Below are positions 36,264-47,074 of a stretch of 64,000 nucleotides of DNA, piece after piece. The notes beneath the pieces are model-generated. The model was not told the DNA's origin, made no database searches, and worked only from the letters and a program-made list of their open reading frames with translations. A program made the position numbers and the translations under genes. The stretch is from JAYYZW01 sp965217605. Lineage in GTDB: Bacteria > Pseudomonadota > Gammaproteobacteria > Ga0077536. The stretch is taken from NCBI GenBank assembly GCA_965217605.1, contig CBDCJB010000004.1, positions 310,001-374,000 of the forward strand, written 5' to 3'. The number at the start of each line of letters is the position of its first letter. Within the stretch, counting starts at the first letter, position 1.

Positions 36264-36297
36264 GCCCCTGGATTCCGCTACGCTCCATCCAGGCTAC
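36264..36297. repeat. REP-like palindrome, family A (inverted pair, left copy)
   Basis: CCCCTGGATTCCGCTACGCT followed by CCATCCAGGCTACC. CCTGGAT pairs with ATCCAGG. It faces the copy at 36307 in the opposite orientation. Confidence 0.85.
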
Positions 36298-36306
36298 CTT
36301 CCCGAC

Positions 36307-36340
36307 GTAGCCCGGATGGAGCGTAGCGGAATCCGGGATC
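36307..36340. repeat. REP-like palindrome, family A (inverted pair, right copy)
   Basis: GTAGCCCGGATGGAGCGTAG followed by CGGAATCCGGGATC. CCCGGAT pairs with ATCCGGG. Together with the copy at 36264 it makes a BIME-like unit between two divergent genes. Confidence 0.85.
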
Positions 36341-36396
36341 GTTCTTAAACGACTTTAGGCTCGCGAGTGCGCCGAGCCTTCCGTATCATCACACTC

Positions 36397-37632
36397 GTGG
36401 CCTATACCGACGCCGACTGCCAGCGCGCACGCGCGGATTTCCCCGCCCTGGACGCCACCGTTAACGGACAGGCCGTAGCGTATCTGGACGGCCCGGGCGG
36501 GACGCAGACGCCGGAGATCGTGATCGACACCGTCGCCGAGTGCTATCGCTCACGCAATGCCAATTTCGACGGGATGTTCAGAACCTCAATCGCGGTGACC
36601 GAGTCCGTCCGCCAAGCGCGAGAGGCGGTCGCCGATTTCCTCGGCGCGACCGATCCGGCGTCGATCTCGTTCGGCGCCAACATGACGTCGCTGAACTTCG
36701 CCTTGAGTCACGCACTCGGTCGTGGCTTGGAGCGTGGCGACGAGGTGGTGATCACCGCGCTCGACCACGAGGCCAATCGCGGACCGTGGCTGGGTCTTCA
36801 ATATCAAGGTGTGGTCGTACGCGAAGTAGGCTTGGACGAAACGGGCGCGATCGACATCGACGATTTCGCGGCCCAACTCAATGCGCGCACACGCATCGTC
36901 GCTGTAACCTTGGCGTCGAACGCGCTCGGTACCGTGCCGGACGTTGCACAGCTCCGGGCCCTTGCGCAGCGCACTGGCGCCTATGTCGTGGTTGATGCCG
37001 TACATTATGCAGCGCACTTTTCGGTCGACGTCCAGCGGCTCGATTGCGATTTTCTGTTGTGTTCAGCCTACAAGTTCTATGGACCGCACGTGGGCATTCT
37101 CTACGCGCGACCGGGCTTGCTCGATACGCTAGAAACGGATCGGCTGCGCACACAGAAGGGCCACGCGCCCTATCGCATCGAAACGGGAACCTTGAATCAC
37201 GTCGCGATCGCAGGGGTCAGTGCGGCCGTCGACTATCTCGCGACTTGGGGTGCGGGTCCGGATCGCCGTCAACGCCTGATCGATGCGATGCATGGGATCG
37301 CGGCGTACGAACACGAACTCGCACACTATTACTACGACGGCCTGGAAGCGATCGCCGGCATCAACCGCTGGGGCCCTCCATTCGATGTGGCGCAGCGCGC
37401 ACCGACGGTTTCCATCTCACTCGAAGGCCACACCCCCGAAGCAGCGGCCAGTGCGCTGGCGAAAGACGGGTTGCAACTTTGGCATGGACACTTCTATGCA
37501 TTGCGCGTCATGGAATGGCTCGGCGTGGCGAACGAAGGCATGCTCCGGAGCGGTATTTCGATGTACAACACACGCGACGAGATCGATCGGTTGTTGTACG
37601 CCTTGGACTCGATTCAGCACAGCGACGTGTAA
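36397..37632 (+). CDS. Class-V aminotransferase, cysteine desulfurase-like
   Basis: A PLP enzyme of 411 residues. YLDGPGGTQTPEIVID is the N-terminal substrate-binding segment. ISFGANMTSLNFALS and VVITALDHEANRGPWL contain the aromatic-stacking His. VVVDAVHYAAH has the PLP Asp, and LLCSAYKFYGPHVGILYAR holds the Schiff-base Lys. The C-terminal Cys loop of true desulfurases is not obvious (LGVANEGMLRSGISMYNT), so it may not mobilise sulfur. GTG 36397 is used; GTG 36367 is possible. It ends 7 bp before boxC and is probably the first gene of the box operon. Confidence 0.82.
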   Translation: MAYTDADCQRARADFPALDATVNGQAVAYLDGPGGTQTPEIVIDTVAECYRSRNANFDGMFRTSIAVTESVRQAREAVADFLGATDPASISFGANMTSLNFALSHALGRGLERGDEVVITALDHEANRGPWLGLQYQGVVVREVGLDETGAIDIDDFAAQLNARTRIVAVTLASNALGTVPDVAQLRALAQRTGAYVVVDAVHYAAHFSVDVQRLDCDFLLCSAYKFYGPHVGILYARPGLLDTLETDRLRTQKGHAPYRIETGTLNHVAIAGVSAAVDYLATWGAGPDRRQRLIDAMHGIAAYEHELAHYYYDGLEAIAGINRWGPPFDVAQRAPTVSISLEGHTPEAAASALAKDGLQLWHGHFYALRVMEWLGVANEGMLRSGISMYNTRDEIDRLLYALDSIQHSDV

Positions 37633-37639
37633 GGCCGGC

Positions 37640-39316
37640 ATGAACCCCCGAGACGACCCGCAGGCAGCGATCGATTTTCGGACCTCGCCCGATCGATACC
37701 GGCACTGGGATCTTCGCATCGTTGACCGCGTGGCATGGCTGAGCATGAACGTCGACGAGCACGCCACCTTGGGTCCAGGTTACGAACTCAAGTCGAACTC
37801 TTACGATTTAGGCGTGGACATCGAACTTCAAGACGCGGTGCAGCGCTTGCGTTTCGAACATCCGGAGGTGGGTTGCGTCGTCATTCAATCGGGCAAGGAT
37901 CGCGTGTTCTGCGCCGGCGCCAACATTCAGATGCTCGGCCGCGCCACCCACGGCCACAAGGTCAATTTCTGCAAGTTCACCAACGAAACGCGCAACGCCA
38001 TGGAGGATGCAAGCGCCGCTTCGGGGCAGGTTTATCTCTGCGCCATTAAGGGATCCTGCGCGGGCGGCGGTTACGAGCTCGCGCTGGCCTGCGAGGAGAT
38101 CGTGCTGGCTGATGACGGCGCCAGCGCCGTCTCGCTGCCCGAATTGTCGCTGCTCGCCGTACTGCCCGGTACCGGCGGCTTGACCAGGCTGGTGGATAAA
38201 CGGCACGTGCGCCGCGATCACGCGGATTACTTCTGTACCCTTGAAGAAGGGATCCGCGGTGGCCGCGCCGTCGACTGGCGGCTCGTCGATGAAGTCGTCC
38301 CGTCCTCGACCTTCGAAGCGCGGTTACGGGAGCGGGCCGCGCTTATCGCCGCTGGCTCCGACCGTCCCGGCGATCAATCGGGTATCTCGCTTGCGCCGCT
38401 TACGTGTAGTTTTTCAGATGGCGCACTCGCTTATGAGCACCTCGAAATCGAAATCGATCGCGAAAGGCGCTGCGCCACGTTCACGTTCAAGGGCCCACCC
38501 GGGCCGCCGCCCGCTACGCCGGCTGCCGCAGTCGCCGTGGGCGCCGCGTTCTGGCCGCTCGGTATCATGCGCGAGCTCGACGACGCCATACTGCACCTGC
38601 GCTTCAATGAAGAGGAGATCGGCACGTGGATATTCAAAAGTGCCGGCGATCCCGAGTACGTTCTCGACACGGACCGCATGCTCGACGCGCATGCGACACA
38701 CTGGTTCATCAGGGAGGTCTTGCTGTTTACGCGCCGTGTACTCAAACGCATCGACGTCTCCGCGCGAAGTCTCATCGCGGTGATCGAACCCGGCAGTTGT
38801 TTCGCCGGCACCTTGTTCGAACTCGTCCTCGCCGCCGATCAGAGTTACATGCTCTTGGGTCGCTTCGAAGACGACGGAGCACCGCCGGCGACCGTCGCAC
38901 TGAGCGGACTGAACTTCAACCGCTACCAGATGGTCAACGGGATTACCCGCCTTGCGACGCGTTTTTCGGACGCCGGGTCTGGATTGACCTCCGCGCGCGG
39001 TATGATCGACACACCGCTGGATGCGGAACGTGCCTCGGCCGCGGGTCTCGTCACGTTTACGCCGGACGATATCGATTGGGAAGACGAGTTGCGTCTGGTC
39101 ATCGAGGCACGGGCCGGCTTTTCACCCGACGCGCTGAGCGGTATGGAGGCCAACCTGCGATTTGCCGGCCCTGAAACCATGGAGTCCAAAATATTCGCGC
39201 GCCTGAGCGCGTGGCAGAATTGGATCTTCCAACGCCCGAATGCAGTCGGCGAAAAAGGGGCCCTGGTGGTCTACGGGACCGGCGAACGACCGAGTTTTGA
39301 CAAACATCGCGTCTAG
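37640..39316 (+). CDS. boxC: 2,3-epoxybenzoyl-CoA dihydrolase BoxC (benzoyl-CoA-dihydrodiol lyase)
   Basis: BoxC opens the ring of 2,3-epoxybenzoyl-CoA in the aerobic benzoyl-CoA pathway. The 558-residue length matches the family (about 555). Two crotonase-like halves are present: AIDFRTSPDRYRHWDL, LNSYDLGVDIELQDA-like KSNSYDLGVDIELQDAVQRL, VNFCKFTNETRNAMED, GGYELALACEEIVL and VLPGTGGLTRLVDKRHVRRD in the first; MRELDDAILHLR, IEPGSCFAGTLFEL and LRFAGPETMESKIFARLSAW in the second. The N-terminus matches Azoarcus-type BoxC almost word for word. The ATG at 37640 is chosen on family length; the frame is open to 37283 through the preceding gene. It belongs to the operon with boxB. Confidence 0.96.
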   Translation: MNPRDDPQAAIDFRTSPDRYRHWDLRIVDRVAWLSMNVDEHATLGPGYELKSNSYDLGVDIELQDAVQRLRFEHPEVGCVVIQSGKDRVFCAGANIQMLGRATHGHKVNFCKFTNETRNAMEDASAASGQVYLCAIKGSCAGGGYELALACEEIVLADDGASAVSLPELSLLAVLPGTGGLTRLVDKRHVRRDHADYFCTLEEGIRGGRAVDWRLVDEVVPSSTFEARLRERAALIAAGSDRPGDQSGISLAPLTCSFSDGALAYEHLEIEIDRERRCATFTFKGPPGPPPATPAAAVAVGAAFWPLGIMRELDDAILHLRFNEEEIGTWIFKSAGDPEYVLDTDRMLDAHATHWFIREVLLFTRRVLKRIDVSARSLIAVIEPGSCFAGTLFELVLAADQSYMLLGRFEDDGAPPATVALSGLNFNRYQMVNGITRLATRFSDAGSGLTSARGMIDTPLDAERASAAGLVTFTPDDIDWEDELRLVIEARAGFSPDALSGMEANLRFAGPETMESKIFARLSAWQNWIFQRPNAVGEKGALVVYGTGERPSFDKHRV

Positions 39317-39388
39317 TGCGCGATATTCGCAATACCAAGCCCCAACGGGAGCCCGCCTCCAAGCGAATCGAATTGTGAGACGACGATC

Positions 39389-40807
<1,419 letters not shown>

Positions 40808-40810
40808 CCG

Positions 40811-41125
40811 TTGGGCGTTGTCTATGCAACCGATCGAGACGGTAAGGAGCATGAGCTGGACGCCCGCCAGGGGTATACCTTGATGGAGATCCTGCGCGAC
40901 GCGGGCCTCCCCGTGGCGGCCATCTGCGGCGGTCAATGCATATGCTCGACCTGTCACGTCTATGTCGAGCACGCATGGTTAACGCGTCTCAAACCACGCG
41001 AGCCGGATGAACAGGTCATGGTCGAGGATTCGGGTCATTTTCGGGACAATTCGCGGCTCGCTTGTCAGATCGATTTCAGCGAATCCTTGAACGGGATCAA
41101 ACTGACGCTGGCGCCCGAGTTCTGA
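40811..41125 (+). CDS. [2Fe-2S] ferredoxin, adrenodoxin/putidaredoxin type
   Basis: 104 residues. The cluster cysteines are in CGGQCICSTCHVYVE (C-x5-C-x2-C) and a fourth in LACQIDF, the pattern of adrenodoxin- and putidaredoxin-type ferredoxins that feed monooxygenases. The start is TTG 40811, three bases after boxB. It overlaps the ligase gene by 1 bp (TGATG). Because it sits directly between boxB and the ligase, it is the best candidate in the window for the electron donor to BoxB. That role is inferred from position. Confidence 0.9.
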   Translation: MGVVYATDRDGKEHELDARQGYTLMEILRDAGLPVAAICGGQCICSTCHVYVEHAWLTRLKPREPDEQVMVEDSGHFRDNSRLACQIDFSESLNGIKLTLAPEF

Positions 41126-42705
41126 TGGCCGCGTTGAGCAGCGCGGACCATCGCACCTCACCGCCGTCCATCGAACTGCCGCGCGATTACAACGCCGCAT
41201 TCGATCTGATCGCACGCAACCTCGACGCCGGGCGTGCCGACAAATGTGCGTATATCGATGACCGCGGCCGCTACAGCTTCGGCGATCTCGATGAGCGCTC
41301 GGCTCGCGCCGCCGCGCTCTTGCAAGAGATGGGACTCGAGATGGAACAGCGCGTGCTCATCTGCATGCACGACTCGTTCGAGCTGCCAAGCCTGTTTCTG
41401 GGCGCCGTCCGCGCGGGCATCGTGCCGGTGCTGGTCAATACGCTGCTGACCGCTACGGATTATGCGTGGATGCTCAACGACAGCCGTGCGCAGGTCGCGG
41501 TCGTTTCCGCGCCGCTGGCGCCCCTGTTCGAACCGCTGCTCGACTCGGTCCCGAGCTTCGAGCGACTGATCGTGAGCGGTACGGACGCCGATAGTGAAAC
41601 CGGACTCGAGACATTGCTCGAACGCGTAACGCCGCAGGCCGAAATCGCCCCTACGCTTGCCGATGACGCGTGTTTCTGGCTGTACTCATCCGGGTCTACA
41701 GGCACCCCCAAGGGTACGGTTCACGTTCATTCGAGTTTGATTCAGACCGCTGAGCTGTATGCGCGCCCGGTGCTCGGGATCAGCGAGCGTGATTGCGTTT
41801 TTTCCGCCGCAAAGCTCTTCTTCGCCTACGGTCTCGGCAATGCCTTGAGCTTCCCCCTGGCCAGCGGTGCGACGACGGTGTTGATGGCCGAGCGGCCGAC
41901 ACCCGAGGCCGTTTTCGAGCGACTTCAGACCCACCAGACCACGATCTTTTATGGTGTACCGACGCTCTATGCGGCATTGCTGGCAAGTCCCGCCCTGCCA
42001 CCGGCCGAGGCCTTGAATCTCAGACGCTGCACGTCTGCAGGAGAAGCGCTGCCGGAAGACATCGCGCACCGCTGGCAGGCGCATTTCGGGATCGACGTAA
42101 TTGACGGCATCGGCTCAACCGAAATGCTCCACATCTTCATCTCGAACCAACCGCAACAGGTGCGTTACGGGACGACGGGCAAACCCGTGCCCGGTTACGA
42201 GGCGCGTATCGTTGACGATGGTGGCGCCGCAGTACCGCGGGGTGAAATTGGAGAGTTACACGTCGCCGGCCCTACCACGGCATCGATGTATTGGAACAAC
42301 CGGGAAAAAAGCCGTACGACGTTCATCGGCCGCTGGACTCGGACGGGCGATAAATTCCGTATCGACGATGATGGCTATTACGTTTACTGCGGGCGTAGCG
42401 ACGACATGCTCAAGGTTGGTGGCATCTACGTGTCGCCGACCGAAGTGGAAGCGGCGCTCGTGAGTCACGCGGCGGTGCGTGAAGCTGCGGTCATCGGCCG
42501 CGCCGATGACGAAGAGCTGGTCAAACCCGCCGCCTATGTCGTGCTGGAACCCGGCGCGGAAGGTATGGTCAGTCTGGCCGATGAACTCAAGGGCCACGTC
42601 AAATCGCGCCTTGCCGCCTATAAACATCCGCGCTGGATCGAATTTGTCGACGATCTCCCTAAGACCGCTACGGGGAAAATTCAAAGGTTTAAGTTGCGCA
42701 GCTAA
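41125..42705 (+). CDS. Benzoate-CoA ligase
   Basis: This enzyme activates benzoate to benzoyl-CoA with ATP and feeds the box pathway. 526 residues, the usual size for benzoate-CoA ligases. LPRDYNAAFDLIARNL at the N-terminus is typical. The adenylation P-loop is FWLYSSGSTGTPKGTVHVH. Other motifs are KLFFAYGLGNALSFPL, DGIGSTEMLHIFISN, TGDKFRIDDDGYYVYCGR, and the catalytic Lys in KTATGKIQRFKLR. The substrate could include ring-substituted benzoates. ATG 41125 overlaps the ferredoxin stop. A rho-independent terminator follows. Confidence 0.93.
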   Translation: MAALSSADHRTSPPSIELPRDYNAAFDLIARNLDAGRADKCAYIDDRGRYSFGDLDERSARAAALLQEMGLEMEQRVLICMHDSFELPSLFLGAVRAGIVPVLVNTLLTATDYAWMLNDSRAQVAVVSAPLAPLFEPLLDSVPSFERLIVSGTDADSETGLETLLERVTPQAEIAPTLADDACFWLYSSGSTGTPKGTVHVHSSLIQTAELYARPVLGISERDCVFSAAKLFFAYGLGNALSFPLASGATTVLMAERPTPEAVFERLQTHQTTIFYGVPTLYAALLASPALPPAEALNLRRCTSAGEALPEDIAHRWQAHFGIDVIDGIGSTEMLHIFISNQPQQVRYGTTGKPVPGYEARIVDDGGAAVPRGEIGELHVAGPTTASMYWNNREKSRTTFIGRWTRTGDKFRIDDDGYYVYCGRSDDMLKVGGIYVSPTEVEAALVSHAAVREAAVIGRADDEELVKPAAYVVLEPGAEGMVSLADELKGHVKSRLAAYKHPRWIEFVDDLPKTATGKIQRFKLRS

Positions 42706-42809
42706 GCCTGATTCGCTCAGCCGCGGGCTTGAGCTTTACCCCTCGAAATTACACAATGCTTACCGCCAGGGGGATCTAACTGGGGTGGCTACTCTAGGGT
42801 GCCGGAGCG

Positions 42810-42861
42810 CGTCGGTAGGACCCCCGACGAGCTTTTTTTCGACCTGAAAAACGTTCAGGTC
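42810..42861 (+). terminator. Terminator after the box operon
   Basis: A CGTCGG/CCGACG stem with an 8-base loop is followed by AGC and seven T (42810-42839). Directly after it is a second perfect hairpin, GACCTGAA-AAACG-TTCAGGTC (42841-42861). They separate the box operon from the signalling genes. Confidence 0.75.
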
Positions 42862-42945
42862 CCGGTATGGTTTGTGGTCACGGCCTGCAGCAGGTATCGC
42901 ATTGCTACGGCACAACAATAATGACGAACGTCTTCTCACAAGCTG

Positions 42946-44418
42946 ATGACGATGTCGCGCGCGCCTGCCATTCTCGTCATTGATTCCAACACCAGCGACA
43001 GCGACCTCTGCGCACTGTTACTTAAACGAACGTTTCCCGAAGCCGGCGTCAATGTGGCCAATGACGCGATGTCATTTGCAGATGCCCTGGCATCCGGACG
43101 GCACGATGTTGCCATCCTCGCGCCCAAGCTCGCCTGGGGCCAAACCGATCAGGTGCTCGGCGATCTAAAACGCCGTTTTCCAGGCACCGCCGTGATCCTG
43201 TTCGGCCACGAATCGGACATCGTTGAGCAATCGATGGCACCCGGTCTCGCGTTCGAAGGTGTCGCGCGCAAGAGTAGCGCGGGCTTCCTGGCGCTCGCAG
43301 ACATTGTCGTGCAGGTGCTGGAGCGTAAATACGAAGGCATGAGCGCCGCGACCGCCGGCCTGTCCATCGACGATTTCCCGTTGCCGGCGATCGTCGCGGA
43401 CGAAAACGCCAGGATCCAACAGATCAACAGTCTCATGGCGCGCTTTCTCGGCGAAGAGGGCGAACGCCTGGTAACGACCAAACTCGAGGACCTCTTGGGT
43501 GATGACGAAGCGGTGGCGCGGTGGCGGGATTTTTGTATGAACCCGCATTCGGATCTGGAGTCGATCGACCTCGATGTCGAGGGCGCAAACGGGCGCGCCG
43601 GAATCATTTCAGTGTGGCGTACAGCGAACGCCTATGCTGCTTCGCGTTTCCTCGCCTGCCTCAACGACCAAGACGCCGCTGACACCGAAACTCCGATTCA
43701 CCATTCGGGCACGGCTGGTTTATTGAATCAAGAACTGCGCGATATCGCCTTAGTCTTCTCCCACGACCTCAAAGAGCCGATTCAGCAGATCATGCGGCTC
43801 AGTCGACATATCGGGGACCAACAACAATTCAGCCCCGGTAATCCCGCCTATAAATGGATGAATCAGATCCTGCAATGCTCGCAACGTACCAGCGACATGC
43901 TCGATAGTATGCTCGAATACCTCACTGTTTCATCGAGAGATTCGTCACATAGTTTGGTTGATCTGAACCAAACTGCAGAGCAAGCGCTGGACAATCTGCG
44001 CGCCGCGATCGACGATACCGGCGCCGAGATTACATTCGACCATCTCCCTGCGGTTGCGGGCGACGAGTATCAGATGCTGCATCTCTTTCAGAACCTGATA
44101 TCAAATGCCTTGAAATTCCACGGCCGCGACCGCCCGGTCGTGCGGATCGATGTGGAACAGCGCGGTCCGGAGTGGCAGCTCGCCTTCGCCGACAACGGCA
44201 TCGGTATCGCCGATCCCTATTTGAACCGGGTGTTCGAAATGGGCCAACGACTGCATACCCAGGAGGAATATCCGGGCACGGGTCTGGGCTTATCGATCTG
44301 CCGCCGCATCGTCGAGCGACACGGCGGTCAAATCTGGGCGAAATCGAACGACGGCGCCGGCTGCACCTTCTTCATCCTCCTTCCCAAAACGCCGAGCCAC
44401 GTCACCCGTCTTGCATGA
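42946..44418 (+). CDS. Sensor histidine kinase with pseudo-receiver and PAS domains
   Basis: 490 residues, no membrane helix, so cytoplasmic. Residues 8-125 look like a receiver domain (AILVIDSNTSDSDLCALLLK), but the position of the phospho-acceptor reads VAILAPKLAW without Asp, so it is probably not phosphorylated. A PAS-like domain (about 140-240, FPLPAIVADENARIQQINSL) follows. The dimerisation helix has the phospho-His in VFSHDLKEPIQQIMRLSRHI. The ATPase domain shows NLISNALKFHGRD (N box), FADNGIGIADPY and GTGLGLSICRRIVERHGG. The helix style resembles phytochrome-type kinases. It lies 33 bp before the GGDEF/EAL gene. Confidence 0.88.
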   Translation: MTMSRAPAILVIDSNTSDSDLCALLLKRTFPEAGVNVANDAMSFADALASGRHDVAILAPKLAWGQTDQVLGDLKRRFPGTAVILFGHESDIVEQSMAPGLAFEGVARKSSAGFLALADIVVQVLERKYEGMSAATAGLSIDDFPLPAIVADENARIQQINSLMARFLGEEGERLVTTKLEDLLGDDEAVARWRDFCMNPHSDLESIDLDVEGANGRAGIISVWRTANAYAASRFLACLNDQDAADTETPIHHSGTAGLLNQELRDIALVFSHDLKEPIQQIMRLSRHIGDQQQFSPGNPAYKWMNQILQCSQRTSDMLDSMLEYLTVSSRDSSHSLVDLNQTAEQALDNLRAAIDDTGAEITFDHLPAVAGDEYQMLHLFQNLISNALKFHGRDRPVVRIDVEQRGPEWQLAFADNGIGIADPYLNRVFEMGQRLHTQEEYPGTGLGLSICRRIVERHGGQIWAKSNDGAGCTFFILLPKTPSHVTRLA

Positions 44419-44451
44419 GCTGAGCTTTATCTATCGCTCGCCCACAGTCGC

Positions 44452-46578
44452 ATGAATCGGCAACCAATCCGAATTTTGTTAATCGAGGATGACAGTGTAG
44501 AAGCGGAATTAATCCGCGAGCAACTTGCCCAATCTGCACACATCAAAGCACATCTAGAGCATGCGCTGCAGCTCAACGACGGCATTGACCGTTTACATTA
44601 CGACGACTTCGAACTCGTGCTCCTCGATTTGAACCTGCCCGACGGTCGAGGTCTCGAAAACCTCCGCCGTGTAAAGCTCGCGGCGCCGGCCGTGCCGGTG
44701 ATCATTCTGACCAATGTCGAAGATGAGGAAGGCGCGGCGGCGGCCGTAACGGAAGGTGCGCAAGACTATCTCATTAAACGCAGCATTACGCCCGAGCTGC
44801 TCGGCCGTTCGATCCGATATGCCATCGCGCGGCAGGAAGCGGACGCGTCGCGTCGCGAAAGCGAAGAGCGCTATGCGCTTGCCGTCGCCGGTGCGCGCGA
44901 CGGTATTTGGGACTGGGATCTCGAACGCGACCACGTGTATTACTCGCCACGCTGGCTGGCGATGCTCAAGCTTTCATCGAATGACGCGGATTCTTCGCCC
45001 GGCACCTGGCTGAACCGCGTGCACGCCGAAGATCGGATCGGCCTCAAAAAAGCGCTCGACGCGCACATGAACGCCGATACGGATCACTTCGAATACGAAT
45101 TCCGGATGAAGAACGGACCGGGGAAATACGTCTGGGTATTGTGTCGTGGCGTAGCGGTACGCAACAACGAGGGGCGCGCAACCCGCATCGCGGGGTCGCT
45201 CACCGATATCAGCGATCGCAAGAACACCGAAGCGATGCTCGTACACGAAGCCCTGCACGACGCGCTGACGGGATTACCAAACCGTAATCTGTTTCTCGAT
45301 CGCCTCGACATCGCCTGTAAGCAATATAAGCGCGACTATAAGCGAAAGTTTGGTGTCCTGTTCCTTGATCTCGACCGTTTCAAGAGCATCAATGACAGCC
45401 TGGGGCACACGGCCGGCGATGCTTTACTCGTCGAATTCGGAAAGCGCCTGAGCATGTTTTTGCGTCCCGGTGATTCCGTCGCGCGGCTTGGCGGCGATGA
45501 ATTCGCCATTCTATTGATGGAGATCAGCGGGCTCAGCAAGGCGACACTCGTGTCGGAACGCGTACGTGAATTGCTGTCGCAGAAATTTATCATCGCCGAT
45601 AAAGAACTGTTCGCTACGGCGAGCATCGGCATCGCCTTGAGCGACCCCAAATACGACCGGCCGGAGGACCTGCTGCGCGATGCTGATCTGGCGATGTATC
45701 GCACCAAGCATCATCGCGTGGGTTCCTATGCGGTATTCGACAATCTCATGCATGAGACCGCGCTGCAACGGCTCGAACTCGAAACCGACCTGCGCACCGC
45801 GCTGAGCAGAAACGAATTGACCGCCCACTACCAACCGATCGTATCGCTCGATCAAATGTCCGTGATTGGATTCGAAGCCCTGCTGCGTTGGTTCCATCCA
45901 ATAAGAGGTTTAATCGCGCCGAACGACTTCATCCCGCTCGCCGAAGACAGCGGCACGATCGGCCCCATTAGCTGTTGGATCATGCGTGAAGCGTGCCGCC
46001 AAACGCGCATCTGGCAAAACAGCGATCCCGCATACGAGGATCTTTCAATCAGTGTAAACATATCGACGCGTTTGTTCTCGGAACCCGATTTCGATATCCG
46101 TACCAAAGCAATTTTGGAGGAAACGGGATTGCAACCGCAGTCGCTTCACCTCGAGATTACCGAGAACGCTTTACTCGAGCATGAGGCGGAAACGATCAAA
46201 GTGCTTTCCGCACTGCAGGCGATTGGCGTCAAGCTGCATCTCGACGATTTCGGTACCGGATATTCGTCACTCAGTTACCTGAATTTGTTTTCATACGATA
46301 CCTTGAAGATCGATCGCTCCTTCGTTTCGCCGAGCCACGATACGAATATCGACGGCCGGATCATCGACGCGCTGATCAGTCTCGGTCGTGTGCTCGACAT
46401 GGAGGTCATCGCCGAAGGCGTCGAAACACAGGATCAGGCGCAGAGATTGCGCGAGCTCGACTGTCGCGTTGCGCAAGGTTTCTGGTTCTCGAAACCCCTG
46501 CCTGCCGATTCCGCCCATGAGCTTCTCGCGCGCGAGAAGGGGATCGCGAAAAGTTCAATCAAGTCGATACCGCATTAA
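44452..46578 (+). CDS. Response regulator with PAS, GGDEF and EAL domains
   Basis: 708 residues in order: receiver (IRILLIEDDSVEAELIREQL, with the phospho-Asp in LVLLDLNLPDGRG), PAS/PAC (about 145-260, WDWDLERDHVYYSPRWLAML), GGDEF (DALTGLPNRNLFLDRL, ARLGGDEFAIL with an intact active site) and EAL (VIGFEALLRWFHP, LHLEITENALLE, LDDFGTGYSSLSYL). It can therefore in principle make and break cyclic di-GMP. The balance cannot be read from sequence. The kinase just upstream is the likely phosphate donor. Confidence 0.93.
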   Translation: MNRQPIRILLIEDDSVEAELIREQLAQSAHIKAHLEHALQLNDGIDRLHYDDFELVLLDLNLPDGRGLENLRRVKLAAPAVPVIILTNVEDEEGAAAAVTEGAQDYLIKRSITPELLGRSIRYAIARQEADASRRESEERYALAVAGARDGIWDWDLERDHVYYSPRWLAMLKLSSNDADSSPGTWLNRVHAEDRIGLKKALDAHMNADTDHFEYEFRMKNGPGKYVWVLCRGVAVRNNEGRATRIAGSLTDISDRKNTEAMLVHEALHDALTGLPNRNLFLDRLDIACKQYKRDYKRKFGVLFLDLDRFKSINDSLGHTAGDALLVEFGKRLSMFLRPGDSVARLGGDEFAILLMEISGLSKATLVSERVRELLSQKFIIADKELFATASIGIALSDPKYDRPEDLLRDADLAMYRTKHHRVGSYAVFDNLMHETALQRLELETDLRTALSRNELTAHYQPIVSLDQMSVIGFEALLRWFHPIRGLIAPNDFIPLAEDSGTIGPISCWIMREACRQTRIWQNSDPAYEDLSISVNISTRLFSEPDFDIRTKAILEETGLQPQSLHLEITENALLEHEAETIKVLSALQAIGVKLHLDDFGTGYSSLSYLNLFSYDTLKIDRSFVSPSHDTNIDGRIIDALISLGRVLDMEVIAEGVETQDQAQRLRELDCRVAQGFWFSKPLPADSAHELLAREKGIAKSSIKSIPH

Positions 46579-46642
46579 GCGCATCCCTAGTGCTGATAAT
46601 ATCCGCCTGTGTTCGATTGGCCTGACCCGCCAGCACAAGCGC

Positions 46643-46990
46643 ATGACCGAACCTTCCCGCGAATCCGCCGCCGACCTCGAGCGCAGTCTCACAGTCGGCA
46701 CGGCGGAGCTCGCCAGGGAGCGCGCGCACCGGCAGGCGATCGGCGACGTGCTGCAGGTCATCAGCAGGTCACCGACGGATCTGCAGCCGGTGTTCGACGT
46801 CATCGCCGAACGCGCGATGACGCTGTGCGATGCGGTGATGGCAGGCACGACACGCGTCGATGGCGAGTTGCTTCACCTCATGTCGGTGAGCGGAACGGCA
46901 GATATCGACAACGTCCGCGCCGCCTATCCGATGAAGCTGAGTGATTCGGGGCTGAATGCGCGGGCATTCCGCGCATGTGCGCCCGTGTAG
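46643..46990 (+). pseudogene. N-terminal fragment of the multi-GAF kinase, ended by an amber codon
   Basis: 115 residues with a short helix (ERSLTVGTAELARERAHRQ) and the first two thirds of a GAF domain (VLQVISRSPTDLQPVFDVI). TAG at 46988-46990 falls where the five later GAF repeats of the same type read RAPVQIPD or RTPVQIPD, so it replaces a Gln (CAG to TAG). The frame continues unbroken into the next gene. Alone this piece is unlikely to fold as a full GAF domain. Confidence 0.8.
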
Positions 46991-47074
46991 GTCGCAGATA
47001 TCCTTACAGACCCCGGTTACAAAGGCGCGCTGAAGGAGGCCGCCGCGCGCTCAGGTGGGCGCAGCGTCCTCGCC

